Shown piece after piece: positions 26,890-34,771 of a stretch of 64,000 bases of DNA. The stretch spans positions 1 through 64,000 of the forward strand of contig WQZN01000005.1 in the NCBI GenBank assembly GCA_009780695.1, given 5' to 3'. The position numbers and the translations under genes are program-made. Position 1 is the first letter of the stretch. Each line of letters starts with the position of its first letter. Under the pieces are notes generated by a model. It was not told where the DNA came from, made no database searches, and saw only the letters and a list, made by a program, of their open reading frames with translations. The stretch is from Microbacteriaceae bacterium (lineage in GTDB: Bacteria; Actinomycetota; Actinomycetes; Actinomycetales; Microbacteriaceae).

Positions 26890-27768
26890 ATGCACACCCC
26901 GCTGTGCCGTTTCGGGCACGTCGCAACCACCGGCGAACTCCGCGCCGCGGGGCTTTCCTCGCGGGAGATTGCCGCGATCAGAAAGCATCCGCTCTGCTGC
27001 AGACCCCGTCGCGGGCTCTACGCCTGTGGGGACCTGAATTCGGCCGAGCGCTCCGCCGTGCAGTGCGGCGGGCGGATCGACTGCATCAGCCTGCTGCGGT
27101 CGCTCGAGATCTGGGTCGGCGACCCGCCCCCGGCCCTCCACCTGCGCGTGCCGCGGAACTCCGGGCGCACCGGCGAGCGACTCGCCGCACTGCGCCGCCG
27201 AGTCATTCCGCACCGCAGGCGCCCGACCCGCGCCGGAACCCGGCTCTACGTCTCGGTGTTCGATGCGCTGAGGCAGGCGATGGACTGCCTGCCGCCCGAC
27301 GACCTCATCGCCGCGATCGAGTCGGCCGTGCACCTCGGTTACCTGAGCACGGACGACGCCCTCGAGCTCATCGCCGCCGCCCCCACGCGCATGAAGCGCC
27401 TCCTGCATGAGGTCGACACCGAATTCCGCGCCCAGTCCGGCCTCGAGACCAAGGTGCGCCTGCGCTTCACCCGCCTCGGCTACCGGGTCGAGCCGCAGGC
27501 GCGCATCCCCGGCGTCGGTCACGTCGACAACCTCATCGAGGGCCTCGTCGCGCTCGAGACCAACGGCCGCGACCACGAGGGGAGTCGGAGCACCGACTAC
27601 TACCGCGACCTCGTGACCGAGGCCTGGGGCATCCGCGTCATCAGCGTCGACCCCGCCCTGATCGACGAGCACTGGGATGTCATCCAGCAGGTGGTCGAAG
27701 ACGCGATCGCCGAAGCCCGGCTGTTGCGCAGACTCCGCGGACGCAATTCGGACGGCGCGCCGGACTGA
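26890..27768 (+). CDS. Solitary winged-helix/DUF559-like nuclease-fold protein (AbiEi-like)
   Basis: 292 residues, not closely recognised. The N-terminal 60 residues (GHVATTGELRAAGLSSREI) look like an AbiEi-type winged helix. The C-terminal third (LETKVRLRFTRLGYRVEPQ, GHVDNLIEGLVALETNGRDHE) resembles the DUF559/Vsr endonuclease fold. Actinobacteria carry many such stand-alone genes. There is no AbiEii toxin partner nearby, so an antitoxin role is doubtful. ATG at 26890 is preferred over 26839 because homology seems to begin at MHTPLCRFGH. The gene is framed by 27-bp inverted repeats. Confidence 0.6.
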   Translation: MHTPLCRFGHVATTGELRAAGLSSREIAAIRKHPLCCRPRRGLYACGDLNSAERSAVQCGGRIDCISLLRSLEIWVGDPPPALHLRVPRNSGRTGERLAALRRRVIPHRRRPTRAGTRLYVSVFDALRQAMDCLPPDDLIAAIESAVHLGYLSTDDALELIAAAPTRMKRLLHEVDTEFRAQSGLETKVRLRFTRLGYRVEPQARIPGVGHVDNLIEGLVALETNGRDHEGSRSTDYYRDLVTEAWGIRVISVDPALIDEHWDVIQQVVEDAIAEARLLRRLRGRNSDGAPD

Positions 27769-27796
27769 GCCCGCCGACGCGCGGCCTGCCCGAACA

Positions 27797-27823
27797 AAAA
27801 GCGTCCGCGAGGAACGGGACCGG
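27797..27823. repeat. Right arm of 27-bp inverted repeat flanking the DUF559-like gene
   Basis: AAAAGCGTCCGCGAGGAA followed by CGGGACCGG; the inverted counterpart of 26658-26684. It lies 28 bp after the gene's stop. No clear target-site duplication was seen outside the pair. Confidence 0.85.
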
Positions 27824-27854
27824 GAGGGGGAGGGGGCAGGGCAGACAGGATGCC

Positions 27855-28826
27855 TCAGCCGTTCGGGCGCCAGGGCCCGGTCGGGCCGGCACCCGGGCCG
27901 CCATCACGCCCGTCACGCCCATCGCCGTCGCCGCGGCGCCGCAGGTAGCGCTCGAACTCCTGCGCGATCGCCTCGCCGCTCGCCTCGGGGGAGTCGACCG
28001 TGTCGCGCGCCGCCTCGAGCTGCTTGATGTAGGCGGCCATGTCCTCGTCGTCCTCGGCGAGGGCGTCGATGCCGCGCTCCCACTCGGCCGACTCCTCGAC
28101 GAGCTCGCCACGGGGGATCGTCACGTCGACGAGCTCCTCGAGCTTGTCGATGATCGCGAGCGTCGCCTTCGGGCTCGGCGCGTTGTGCACGTAGTGCGGC
28201 ACCGAGGCCCAGATGGAGATCGTCGGGATGCCGACCGCCTCGGCGGCCTGGCCGAGCACGCCCAGGATTCCGGTGGGCCCCTCGTAGGTCGACCGCTCGA
28301 GCGCGAACTCACGCCGCACGGCGGCGTTGTCGCTCGAGGCGCCGACCGAGATGGGGCGGGTGTGGGGCACGTCCGCGAGCAGCGCGCCGAGGAAGACGAT
28401 CGCGTCGACGTCCGCGGCGAGCGCGGCGTCGAGCAGCTCGCCGGCGAAGGCCTTCCAGGCGCGCGACGGCTCGGTGCCGAGCAGCAGATAGATGTTGCCG
28501 GCGTTGTCGCCGGTCACCTCGAGCTCGGCGTCTGTGGCGAGCGCACGCGGCAGGCGCCCCGGGTCGGAGGGCCCGTAGAGCACGGCGCCGGGCCACTCCA
28601 GGGTGCGCTGCCCGTCGTCGTCGAACTTCGTGACCGGGCGGGTGAACTGGAAGTCGTAGTACAGCTCGGGGTCGATCTCGTGCAGGGGCACGACGTCCAG
28701 GACATCCTTCAGCGCACGCACCGCGCCCGTCGCCGCCTCGCCCGCGTCGTTCCAGCCTTCGAAGGCCACGACCAGGATGCGGCCGTTCAGGATGCCTTTG
28801 CCGTCGGTCAAACGCCACCTCTTCAT
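27855..28826 (-). CDS. PAC2 family protein
   Basis: 323 residues of the PAC2 (proteasome assembly chaperone 2-like) family of actinobacteria. The start MKRWRLTDGKGILNGRILVV is followed by FEGWNDAGEAATGAV and IVFLGALLADVPHTRP, typical of the family. The C-terminus is a charged tail ending in Gly/Asp repeats. The bacterial function is unknown; despite the name it need not act on proteasomes, and none is encoded here. It is divergent from the HAD gene 28886. Confidence 0.8.
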   Translation of the reverse strand: MKRWRLTDGKGILNGRILVVAFEGWNDAGEAATGAVRALKDVLDVVPLHEIDPELYYDFQFTRPVTKFDDDGQRTLEWPGAVLYGPSDPGRLPRALATDAELEVTGDNAGNIYLLLGTEPSRAWKAFAGELLDAALAADVDAIVFLGALLADVPHTRPISVGASSDNAAVRREFALERSTYEGPTGILGVLGQAAEAVGIPTISIWASVPHYVHNAPSPKATLAIIDKLEELVDVTIPRGELVEESAEWERGIDALAEDDEDMAAYIKQLEAARDTVDSPEASGEAIAQEFERYLRRRGDGDGRDGRDGGPGAGPTGPWRPNG

Positions 28827-28885
28827 CGTGTGCCGGTTCGCTTCCGACCAGGATAGGCCCGGGGTCGCGGATAGACTTGGCCCCT

Positions 28886-29554
28886 GTGATTCCTGTGCCC
28901 GCTGCCGTCCTGTTCGACATGGACGGCACGCTCGTCGACACCGAGCCGTACTGGATGACCGCGGAGACCGAGCTCGTGCACGCCTGGGGCGGAACCTGGA
29001 CCCACGACGACGGCCTGACCCTCGTCGGCAACGGGCTCGAGGTCTCGGCCGCCGTGCTGCAGTCGCGGGGCGTCGATCTCGACATCCGCACGATCATCGA
29101 CCGCCTCACCGACCGCGTGACCGAGCAGCTCGCCGAGGTCGGCGTGCCGTGGCGCCCGGGCGCGCAGGAACTGCTGCGCGAGGTGCGCGAGGCGGGGGTG
29201 AAGACCGCTCTCGTGACGATGTCGTTCCGCCGCATGGCCGAGCAGATCGCGAGCTACATCCCCTTCGACCCGTTCGACACGATCGTGTCGGGCGACGAGG
29301 TCGAGAACCCCAAGCCGCACCCCGAGGCGTACCTCGAGGCGGCGCGACGTCTCGGCGTCCCGGCATCCGGCTGCGTCGCCATCGAGGACTCGCTCACGGG
29401 CCTCGCCGCCGCGGTCGCCGCGGGCACCGTCGCCATCGGCGTGCCGCACATGGTGCCGCTGCCCGAGACGGGCGACCACACGATCTGGCGCACGCTCGCA
29501 GGCCGCACCTTCGGCGATCTGCGCGAGCTCGCCGCACGGAAGGCCGGAGCATGA
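28886..29554 (+). CDS. HAD-superfamily phosphatase
   Basis: 222 residues. Motif I LFDMDGTLVDTEP has the nucleophile and acid Asp, motif II is LVTMSFRRM, motif III Lys is in NPKPHPEAY and motif IV IEDSLTGLAAA. It is a beta-phosphoglucomutase/CbbY-like phosphatase of unknown substrate. GTG at 28886 is chosen over TTG at 28877; TAGACT sits 8 nt upstream. ATGA overlap couples it to trmI. Confidence 0.85.
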   Translation: MIPVPAAVLFDMDGTLVDTEPYWMTAETELVHAWGGTWTHDDGLTLVGNGLEVSAAVLQSRGVDLDIRTIIDRLTDRVTEQLAEVGVPWRPGAQELLREVREAGVKTALVTMSFRRMAEQIASYIPFDPFDTIVSGDEVENPKPHPEAYLEAARRLGVPASGCVAIEDSLTGLAAAVAAGTVAIGVPHMVPLPETGDHTIWRTLAGRTFGDLRELAARKAGA

Positions 29555-30603
29555 CCGACGACCAGACCACCGATTCGTCCGAGACGGCCGGAGCCGACAT
29601 CCCGGTGAACCACCTCGCCTTCAGCGGCCCGTTCCGCGTCGGCGACCGCGTGCAGCTCACGGGCCCCAAGGGCCGCATGAACACGGTCACGCTGAAGCCG
29701 GGCGAGAAGTTCCACACCGAGCGCGGCTTCATCGCGCACGACGACATCATCGGGCGCCCCGACGGCACGGTCGTCGCGAACTCGACGGGGGCGCAGCACC
29801 TCGCCCTGCGCCCGCTGCTCAAGGACTTCGTCATGTCGATGCCCCGCGGCGCGGCGATCGTGTACCCGAAGGACGCCGCGGCGATCCTCGCCAAGGCCGA
29901 CATCTTCCCGGGCGCGACGGTCGTCGAGGCCGGCGTCGGCTCGGGCGCGCTGTCGCTGTGGCTGCTGCGCGCGATCGGCGCCGAGGGGCGCCTGCAGAGC
30001 TTCGAGCGCCGGCAGGAGTTCGCCGACATCGCGATGGGCAACGTGGCCGGCTTCCTCGGGTACCGCCCGGCGAACTTCGACGTCGCGGTGGGCGATCTGC
30101 AGGATGTCCTGCCCTCCACCTTCGAGCCCGGCACGGTCGACCGGGTCGTGCTCGACATGCTCGCCCCCTGGGAACCGCTCGAGGCCGTCGCCGAGGCGCT
30201 CAAGCCCGGCGGCGTCGTGCTGGCCTATGTCGCGACGGTCACGCAGCTCAGCCGTGTGGCCGAGGCGATCCGCGACACCGGCCTCTTCACCCACCCCGAC
30301 GCCGACGAGACGATCGTGCGCGGCTGGCACGTCGAGGGCCTCGCCGTGCGCCCCGACCACCGCATGGCCGGCCACACCGGCTTCCTCGTCACCGCGCGCC
30401 GCCTCGCGCCCGACACCGAGCTGCCGCAGCTCAAGCGTCGCGCGAGCAAGACGAGCTACTCCGACGAGGACGTCGAGGTCTGGACGCCGGGCGCCCTCGG
30501 CGAGCGCGGCAAGAGCGACAAGATCCTGCGCAAGAAGGCCCGTGAGGCGCAGCGCATCGCGGATGCCCGCACCGCGCCGCCCGACTCCGAACCGCAGTCT
30601 TAA
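29551..30603 (+). CDS. trmI: tRNA (adenine-N1-)-methyltransferase TrmI
   Basis: 350 residues. N-terminal barrel with FRVGDRVQLTGPKGR; the SAM site is VVEAGVGSGALSLWLLRAIG; FDVAVGDLQ and RVVLDMLAPWEPLEAV follow. The enzyme makes m1A58 in the T-loop of tRNA. In related genomes trmI borders the mpa-dop-pup-pafA genes; here it is followed by an FKBP-like lipoprotein. The C-terminal tail is rich in Lys and Ala. It overlaps the upstream HAD gene (ATGA). Confidence 0.9.
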   Translation: MTDDQTTDSSETAGADIPVNHLAFSGPFRVGDRVQLTGPKGRMNTVTLKPGEKFHTERGFIAHDDIIGRPDGTVVANSTGAQHLALRPLLKDFVMSMPRGAAIVYPKDAAAILAKADIFPGATVVEAGVGSGALSLWLLRAIGAEGRLQSFERRQEFADIAMGNVAGFLGYRPANFDVAVGDLQDVLPSTFEPGTVDRVVLDMLAPWEPLEAVAEALKPGGVVLAYVATVTQLSRVAEAIRDTGLFTHPDADETIVRGWHVEGLAVRPDHRMAGHTGFLVTARRLAPDTELPQLKRRASKTSYSDEDVEVWTPGALGERGKSDKILRKKAREAQRIADARTAPPDSEPQS

Positions 30604-30652
30604 CTTCCTCCGTTAGAGTGACGACCGTTTGACCCCCGTCGAAAGAGCACCC

Positions 30653-31552
30653 GTGCGCCGTACCGTTCCCGCCCTGATCGTCATCGCCGCCGTCGCCGGC
30701 GCCGCCCTCACGGGCTGCAGCGCCTCGGGCCAGGCATCCGCCGCCTGCACGGTCACGAGCGGCAGCGCCTCGGACTCCATCCAGGCGACGGGCGGCTTCG
30801 GCTCGACGAGCCTCGCGGCGACCGTGCCGTCGCCCCTCAACGCCAACCGAACCGAGTCGACGACGCTCATCAAGGGCACCGGCGCGCGCGTGAGCAACGG
30901 GGGTGCCGCCCAGCTCACGGTGACGATCTTCGACGGCGCCACCGGCCAGCAGACCGGTGCGACCCAGCAGGGCTTCTTCCCGGTCGCGTCGAAGACGATC
31001 GGCACGGGGCTCGCCCACGCGCTCGAGTGCGCCACGGTGGGCTCGCGCATCGCCGTCGTCGTGCCGCAGAGCGACGGCGCGAGCGCGCTCGGCGTGCAGG
31101 GCTCCGCAGCCCTCGTCGTCGATGTGCAGAAGGCGCTCCCAGGCCGCGCGACGGGCCGCGTGCGCCCCGCCACCCCCGGCTTCCCGACCGTGGTGCTCGC
31201 GCCGAGCGGCCAGCCCGGCATCGTCATCGGCGAGCACCAGGAGCCGACCAAGGTCACGTCGGCCGTGCTCAAGCAGGGCGACGGCAAGAAGGCGACCGCG
31301 AACGACGTGCTCATCGTCCAGACCCAGACCGTCACCTGGGCCGACCCGACGACCGCGAGCGGATCGTGGGAGCAGGGCGCGCCCGCCACGCAGAGCCTCA
31401 ACGACAAGTCGGCCCTGTCGAGCCAGCTGATCGGCAAGACCGTCGGCTCGCAGGTCGTCGTGCTCGTCCCCAAGGACAAGAGCCAGGACGGCCAGGCCGA
31501 GGCGACCGTCGTCGACATCCTCGGCATCCTGCCCGCCGCTCCCGCGCAGTAG
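30653..31552 (+). CDS. FKBP-like peptidyl-prolyl isomerase lipoprotein
   Basis: 299 residues. A basic N-terminus (RRTVPALIVIAAVAG) leads to the lipobox ALTGC, so the mature protein should be lipid-anchored outside the membrane. The C-terminal half (GKTVGSQVVVLVPKDKSQ) resembles a degenerate FKBP fold. This protein lies between pafA and pafB in many actinobacteria. GTG at 30653 is chosen for the signal peptide and the GAAAGAG upstream; TTG at 30629 would extend it. A TAGAGT box is at 30614-30619. Confidence 0.75.
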   Translation: MRRTVPALIVIAAVAGAALTGCSASGQASAACTVTSGSASDSIQATGGFGSTSLAATVPSPLNANRTESTTLIKGTGARVSNGGAAQLTVTIFDGATGQQTGATQQGFFPVASKTIGTGLAHALECATVGSRIAVVVPQSDGASALGVQGSAALVVDVQKALPGRATGRVRPATPGFPTVVLAPSGQPGIVIGEHQEPTKVTSAVLKQGDGKKATANDVLIVQTQTVTWADPTTASGSWEQGAPATQSLNDKSALSSQLIGKTVGSQVVVLVPKDKSQDGQAEATVVDILGILPAAPAQ

Positions 31553-31577
31553 CGGCACCCGTTCCTAGACTGGCCGA

Positions 31578-32618
31578 GTGCCACGAATCGTCCCGCCGGA
31601 AGAGCGGCAGTTCTCCCTTGTGCTCGCGCTGCTCGCGACCGAGCAGGGGCTGACCAAGGAGCAGATCCTCTCGACGGTTGACGGCTACCACCAGAAGTGG
31701 TCGCCGAGCGGTGACAACGCGAACCTCGAGCGGCAGTTCGAGCGCGACAAGGACACCCTGCGCGAGCTCGGCGTGCCGCTCGAGACCGTCGACGCGCCGG
31801 GGCAGCAGGGCAACAACCAGCTGCAGAGCTACCGGGTGTCGAAGGGCGACTACGAGCTGCCCGAGGACATCCGCTTCACCCCGACCGAGCTCTCGCTGCT
31901 GCAGCTCGCCGGCACCGTGTGGCGCGAGGGCTCGCTCTCGGGCGACATGCGCCGCGCGATGATCAAGCTGCGCGCCGCGGGCATCGAGCCCGACGGCCCC
32001 ATGCTCGGCTATGCGCCGCGCCTCAAGCAGCTCGAGCCCGCGTTCGGCCCGGTCGCGCAGGCGATCGAGCGCCACGACGTCATCGAGTTCCGCTATGCCC
32101 GGCCGGGTCGCGCGGTCGCGCGGCGGCACACGATCAAGCCCCTCGCGGTCTACCAGTTCCGCGGCCGCTGGCTCTTCACGGGGCTCGAGGCCGTGCCGTC
32201 CCGCGAGTCCCAGGACCGCAGGCTGACCTTCATGCTCTCGCGCATCGTCGGCGAGGTGACAGCGACGCGCGAGCGCTTCGACCCGCCCGCGGGCGACCAC
32301 GCGGCCGAGGCGATGGCCGAGCTCGAGAGGCTGTGGCAGCGCCAGACCGCCACCGTCGCCGTCGAGCCGGGCAGCGACGCGGCGATCCGCCTCAGCCGGC
32401 GCTACGGCGGCACGACCCCCGACGAGCGCGTCCTGATCGTGCACTACAGCGACCTCGCGCTGCTCGCCGACGAGCTCGCGGGCTTCGGCCCCGAGGCGAC
32501 CGTGATCGAGCCCGAGCACCTCAAGCAGGCCGTGACCTCGCGCCTCGACGCCGTCGAGTTCGCGCACGGCGGGGGAGCGGGCGCGATGCGGGATGCCTCG
32601 GCGGAGGCATCCCGATGA
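31578..32618 (+). CDS. pafB: DNA-damage transcriptional regulator PafB
   Basis: 346 residues. N-terminal winged helix (LATEQGLTKEQILSTV), a WYL domain in the middle and a C-terminal WCX extension. The heterodimer PafB-PafC activates LexA-independent damage genes through RecA-NDp promoters. GTG at 31578 follows a TAGACT box by 6 nt, so the transcript is probably leaderless. It overlaps pafC by 4 bp. The Pup-ligase gene pafA normally just upstream is absent. Confidence 0.9.
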   Translation: MPRIVPPEERQFSLVLALLATEQGLTKEQILSTVDGYHQKWSPSGDNANLERQFERDKDTLRELGVPLETVDAPGQQGNNQLQSYRVSKGDYELPEDIRFTPTELSLLQLAGTVWREGSLSGDMRRAMIKLRAAGIEPDGPMLGYAPRLKQLEPAFGPVAQAIERHDVIEFRYARPGRAVARRHTIKPLAVYQFRGRWLFTGLEAVPSRESQDRRLTFMLSRIVGEVTATRERFDPPAGDHAAEAMAELERLWQRQTATVAVEPGSDAAIRLSRRYGGTTPDERVLIVHYSDLALLADELAGFGPEATVIEPEHLKQAVTSRLDAVEFAHGGGAGAMRDASAEASR

Positions 32619-33607
32619 GCCCCCGCCCCGCCTTCGCCGCGGACCGCCTCGCGTTCCTACTCTCGGTCGTCCCGTACCTCGTCGACCACCCGGGCGTCCC
32701 CGTCGCCGAGGCCGCCGCGCACTTCGGGCTCACCGCCAAGGAGATGCGTCAGCAGGTCGAGCGCATCACGGGAATGGGCGTTCCGGGCGCGACGAAGACC
32801 TACGGCCCCGAGGACCTCTTCGACATCGATTGGGACGCGCTCGACGAACGTGACGAGATCGTGATCACCAATCGCGTGGTCATCGACGACGCCCCGCGGT
32901 TCTCCGCGCGCGAGGCCGCGGCCCTCATCGCGGGGCTGCAATACCTGCAGGCGGTCCCCGGCGCGGCGGACAGCGAGGTGCTCTCGGGGCTCATCGCGAA
33001 GCTCGCGCGCGGCGCCTCCGCGACCCCGCCGCCGGTGGCGATCGACCACGGCCCGAGGGACGCCGCGCTCGACGTGCTGCGGGGTGCTCTGGCATCCGGC
33101 CATCGCGTCGAGTTCGACTACCTGAACGCGCGCGGCGGCCGCGAGCGCCGCCCCGTCGACCCCCTCCGCCTCGAGAGCCGCGACGACGCGTGGTACCTGC
33201 GCGGCTGGTGCCATTTGCGGCGCGACCTGCGCATCTTCCGCATCGATCGGATGGAGGCGGTGGTCGACACCGGTCTCGCGGTGCTGCACACCCCCGACGA
33301 GGTCGCCCTCTCCGAGACGCTCTTCGACCCGAGCGCCGACGACCTCGTCGTCGAGGTGCGCGTGGCCGAGAGCGCGCTGCCCGGCTTCGCCGAATACCTG
33401 TCGGACGACGCGCAGCTCGTGCCCGACGGCGAGGGCTACGTGCGCACCAGCATCCGCGTCGCGCACTTCCACAGCCTCAAGCGGCTGGTCGCCTCGATGG
33501 CCGGGCTGCTCACCGTCACGGCCCCCGCCGAGGCACGCCGCGAGATCGCTGAATGGGCGCTGCAGGGACGCGCCCGGTATCGGTCGGCACCCTCCGAAGC
33601 CGGTTAG
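32615..33607 (+). CDS. pafC: DNA-damage transcriptional regulator PafC
   Basis: 330 residues with the same layout as PafB: an N-terminal winged helix (VAEAAAHFGLTAKEMRQQVE), a WYL domain (FDYLNARGGRERRPVDP and WYLRGWCHLRRDLRIFRIDR) and a WCX domain. It pairs with PafB to activate damage-response genes, probably including three promoter sites in this window. Start ATG 32615 overlaps the pafB stop. Confidence 0.9.
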   Translation: MSPRPAFAADRLAFLLSVVPYLVDHPGVPVAEAAAHFGLTAKEMRQQVERITGMGVPGATKTYGPEDLFDIDWDALDERDEIVITNRVVIDDAPRFSAREAAALIAGLQYLQAVPGAADSEVLSGLIAKLARGASATPPPVAIDHGPRDAALDVLRGALASGHRVEFDYLNARGGRERRPVDPLRLESRDDAWYLRGWCHLRRDLRIFRIDRMEAVVDTGLAVLHTPDEVALSETLFDPSADDLVVEVRVAESALPGFAEYLSDDAQLVPDGEGYVRTSIRVAHFHSLKRLVASMAGLLTVTAPAEARREIAEWALQGRARYRSAPSEAG

Positions 33608-33659
33608 ACTGACCCGGATGTCCGCACCAGACATCGCCCGAAACCCCTAAGGACCTGAA

Positions 33660-33881
33660 ATGCTCAAGGATCTTTTCTCCGGCTGGCACCTGATCATCGT
33701 TCTGCTGATCGTCGTGCTCCTGTTCGGCGCGACGCGACTCCCCGTCTTCGCCAAGAGCCTCGGCCAGTCGATGAACATCTTCCGCAAGGAGATGAAGACG
33801 CTCAAGGACGACGTCAAGAGCGACGACGAGGCCGCCTCCGCCGACAAGACCGCCAGCACCTCCGCCGACGACAAGAAGTAG
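33660..33881 (+). CDS. tatA: Sec-independent protein translocase subunit TatA
   Basis: 73 residues. One membrane helix (WHLIIVLLIVVLLFGATRL) is followed by the hinge and an amphipathic helix (FAKSLGQSMNIFRKEMKTL) and an acidic tail ending DDKK. TatA oligomers form the channel that exports folded Tat substrates. AAGGA lies 6 nt before the ATG. tatC follows 6 bp after its stop. Confidence 0.93.
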   Translation: MLKDLFSGWHLIIVLLIVVLLFGATRLPVFAKSLGQSMNIFRKEMKTLKDDVKSDDEAASADKTASTSADDKK

Positions 33882-33887
33882 TAGGTC

Positions 33888-34694
33888 GTGAGCCCGTCTC
33901 CAACGAAGGAGAAGGCCGGGCGCGCCCCTCAGGACTCCGACGGGCGGATGTCGCTCGGCGAGCACCTCATCGAGCTCCGCAACCGCGGCATGATCGCCGC
34001 GGCCTCGATCCTCGTCCTGGCCGTCGTCGGCTGGTTCGTCGAGCCGTACCTGTGGGGAACGCTGACCCACCCGATCTACGAACTCGCGAAGCACCAGAAC
34101 GTCAAGATCACCTACACGAACCTGACGAGCGCGTTCGACCTGCGGATGCAGGTGTCGATCTACATCGGCCTGGTCGCCGCGAGCCCGATCTGGCTCTATG
34201 AGATCTTCGCGTTCCTGACCCCGGGCCTCACCGGGAAAGAGAAGCGCTACGTCTTCGGCTTCTTCTTCACCGCGATCCCGCTGTTCCTCGGCGGCTGCCT
34301 GTTCGGCTGGTACGTCACGCCGCACCTGATCGGCGTGTTCCTCAGCTTCACCCCGCAGAACGACGCGTCGTACCTCGGCGCGGGCGACTACCTCAGCTTC
34401 GTGCTGAAGCTGATCCTCGCCGTCGGCATCGCGTTCGTCACACCCGTGTTCATCGTCCTGCTGAACATGATCGGCGTGATCTCCGCGAAGGCGATCCTGA
34501 AGGCCTGGCGCTGGGCGATCCTCGGCGCGGTCATCTTCGCCGCGCTGGCCACCCCGTCGACGGACATCATCTCGATGCTGATCCTCGCGGTGCCGCTCAT
34601 CGCGCTGTACTTCGGTGCCGCACTGTTCGCGTGGCTGCACGACCGCCGCAAGGCGCGCGCGGCTGCGAAGCTCGAGGCCGAGTACGCCGCGTAG
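33888..34694 (+). CDS. tatC: Sec-independent protein translocase subunit TatC
   Basis: 268 residues with six predicted membrane helices. The N-terminal cytosolic LGEHLIELRNR is the conserved signal-peptide contact region; the P-x-LY-type loop appears as SPIWLYEIFAFLTPGLTGKEKRY. TatC recognises twin-arginine signal peptides. GTG start at 33888 is 6 bp after tatA, so the genes form one operon with helY close behind. Confidence 0.93.
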   Translation: MSPSPTKEKAGRAPQDSDGRMSLGEHLIELRNRGMIAAASILVLAVVGWFVEPYLWGTLTHPIYELAKHQNVKITYTNLTSAFDLRMQVSIYIGLVAASPIWLYEIFAFLTPGLTGKEKRYVFGFFFTAIPLFLGGCLFGWYVTPHLIGVFLSFTPQNDASYLGAGDYLSFVLKLILAVGIAFVTPVFIVLLNMIGVISAKAILKAWRWAILGAVIFAALATPSTDIISMLILAVPLIALYFGAALFAWLHDRRKARAAAKLEAEYAA

Positions 34695-34759
34695 TCTGCA
34701 CCGCTGCAGCTGCGCGGCGTGCCCGCCCGCTTCCGAGCTTCCCGCGAAGGCCGAGCGCC

Positions 34760-34771
34760 TACGCTGAAGAC
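34760..34771 (+). promoter_or_regulatory. -10 element for leaderless helY transcript
   Basis: TACGCT at 34760-34765 and 6 nt to the GTG at 34772. Part of the recurrent TANNNT-N6-start pattern in this window. Confidence 0.5.

Noticed and set aside
26463..26930. Minus-strand ORF across the mshC 3' end and gap
   Set aside because: The repetitive peptide comes from the 9-bp tandem repeat and the composition is not gene-like.
26890..27768. Type IV toxin-antitoxin system
   Set aside because: Only the AbiEi-like part is present; no AbiEii toxin gene lies next to it.
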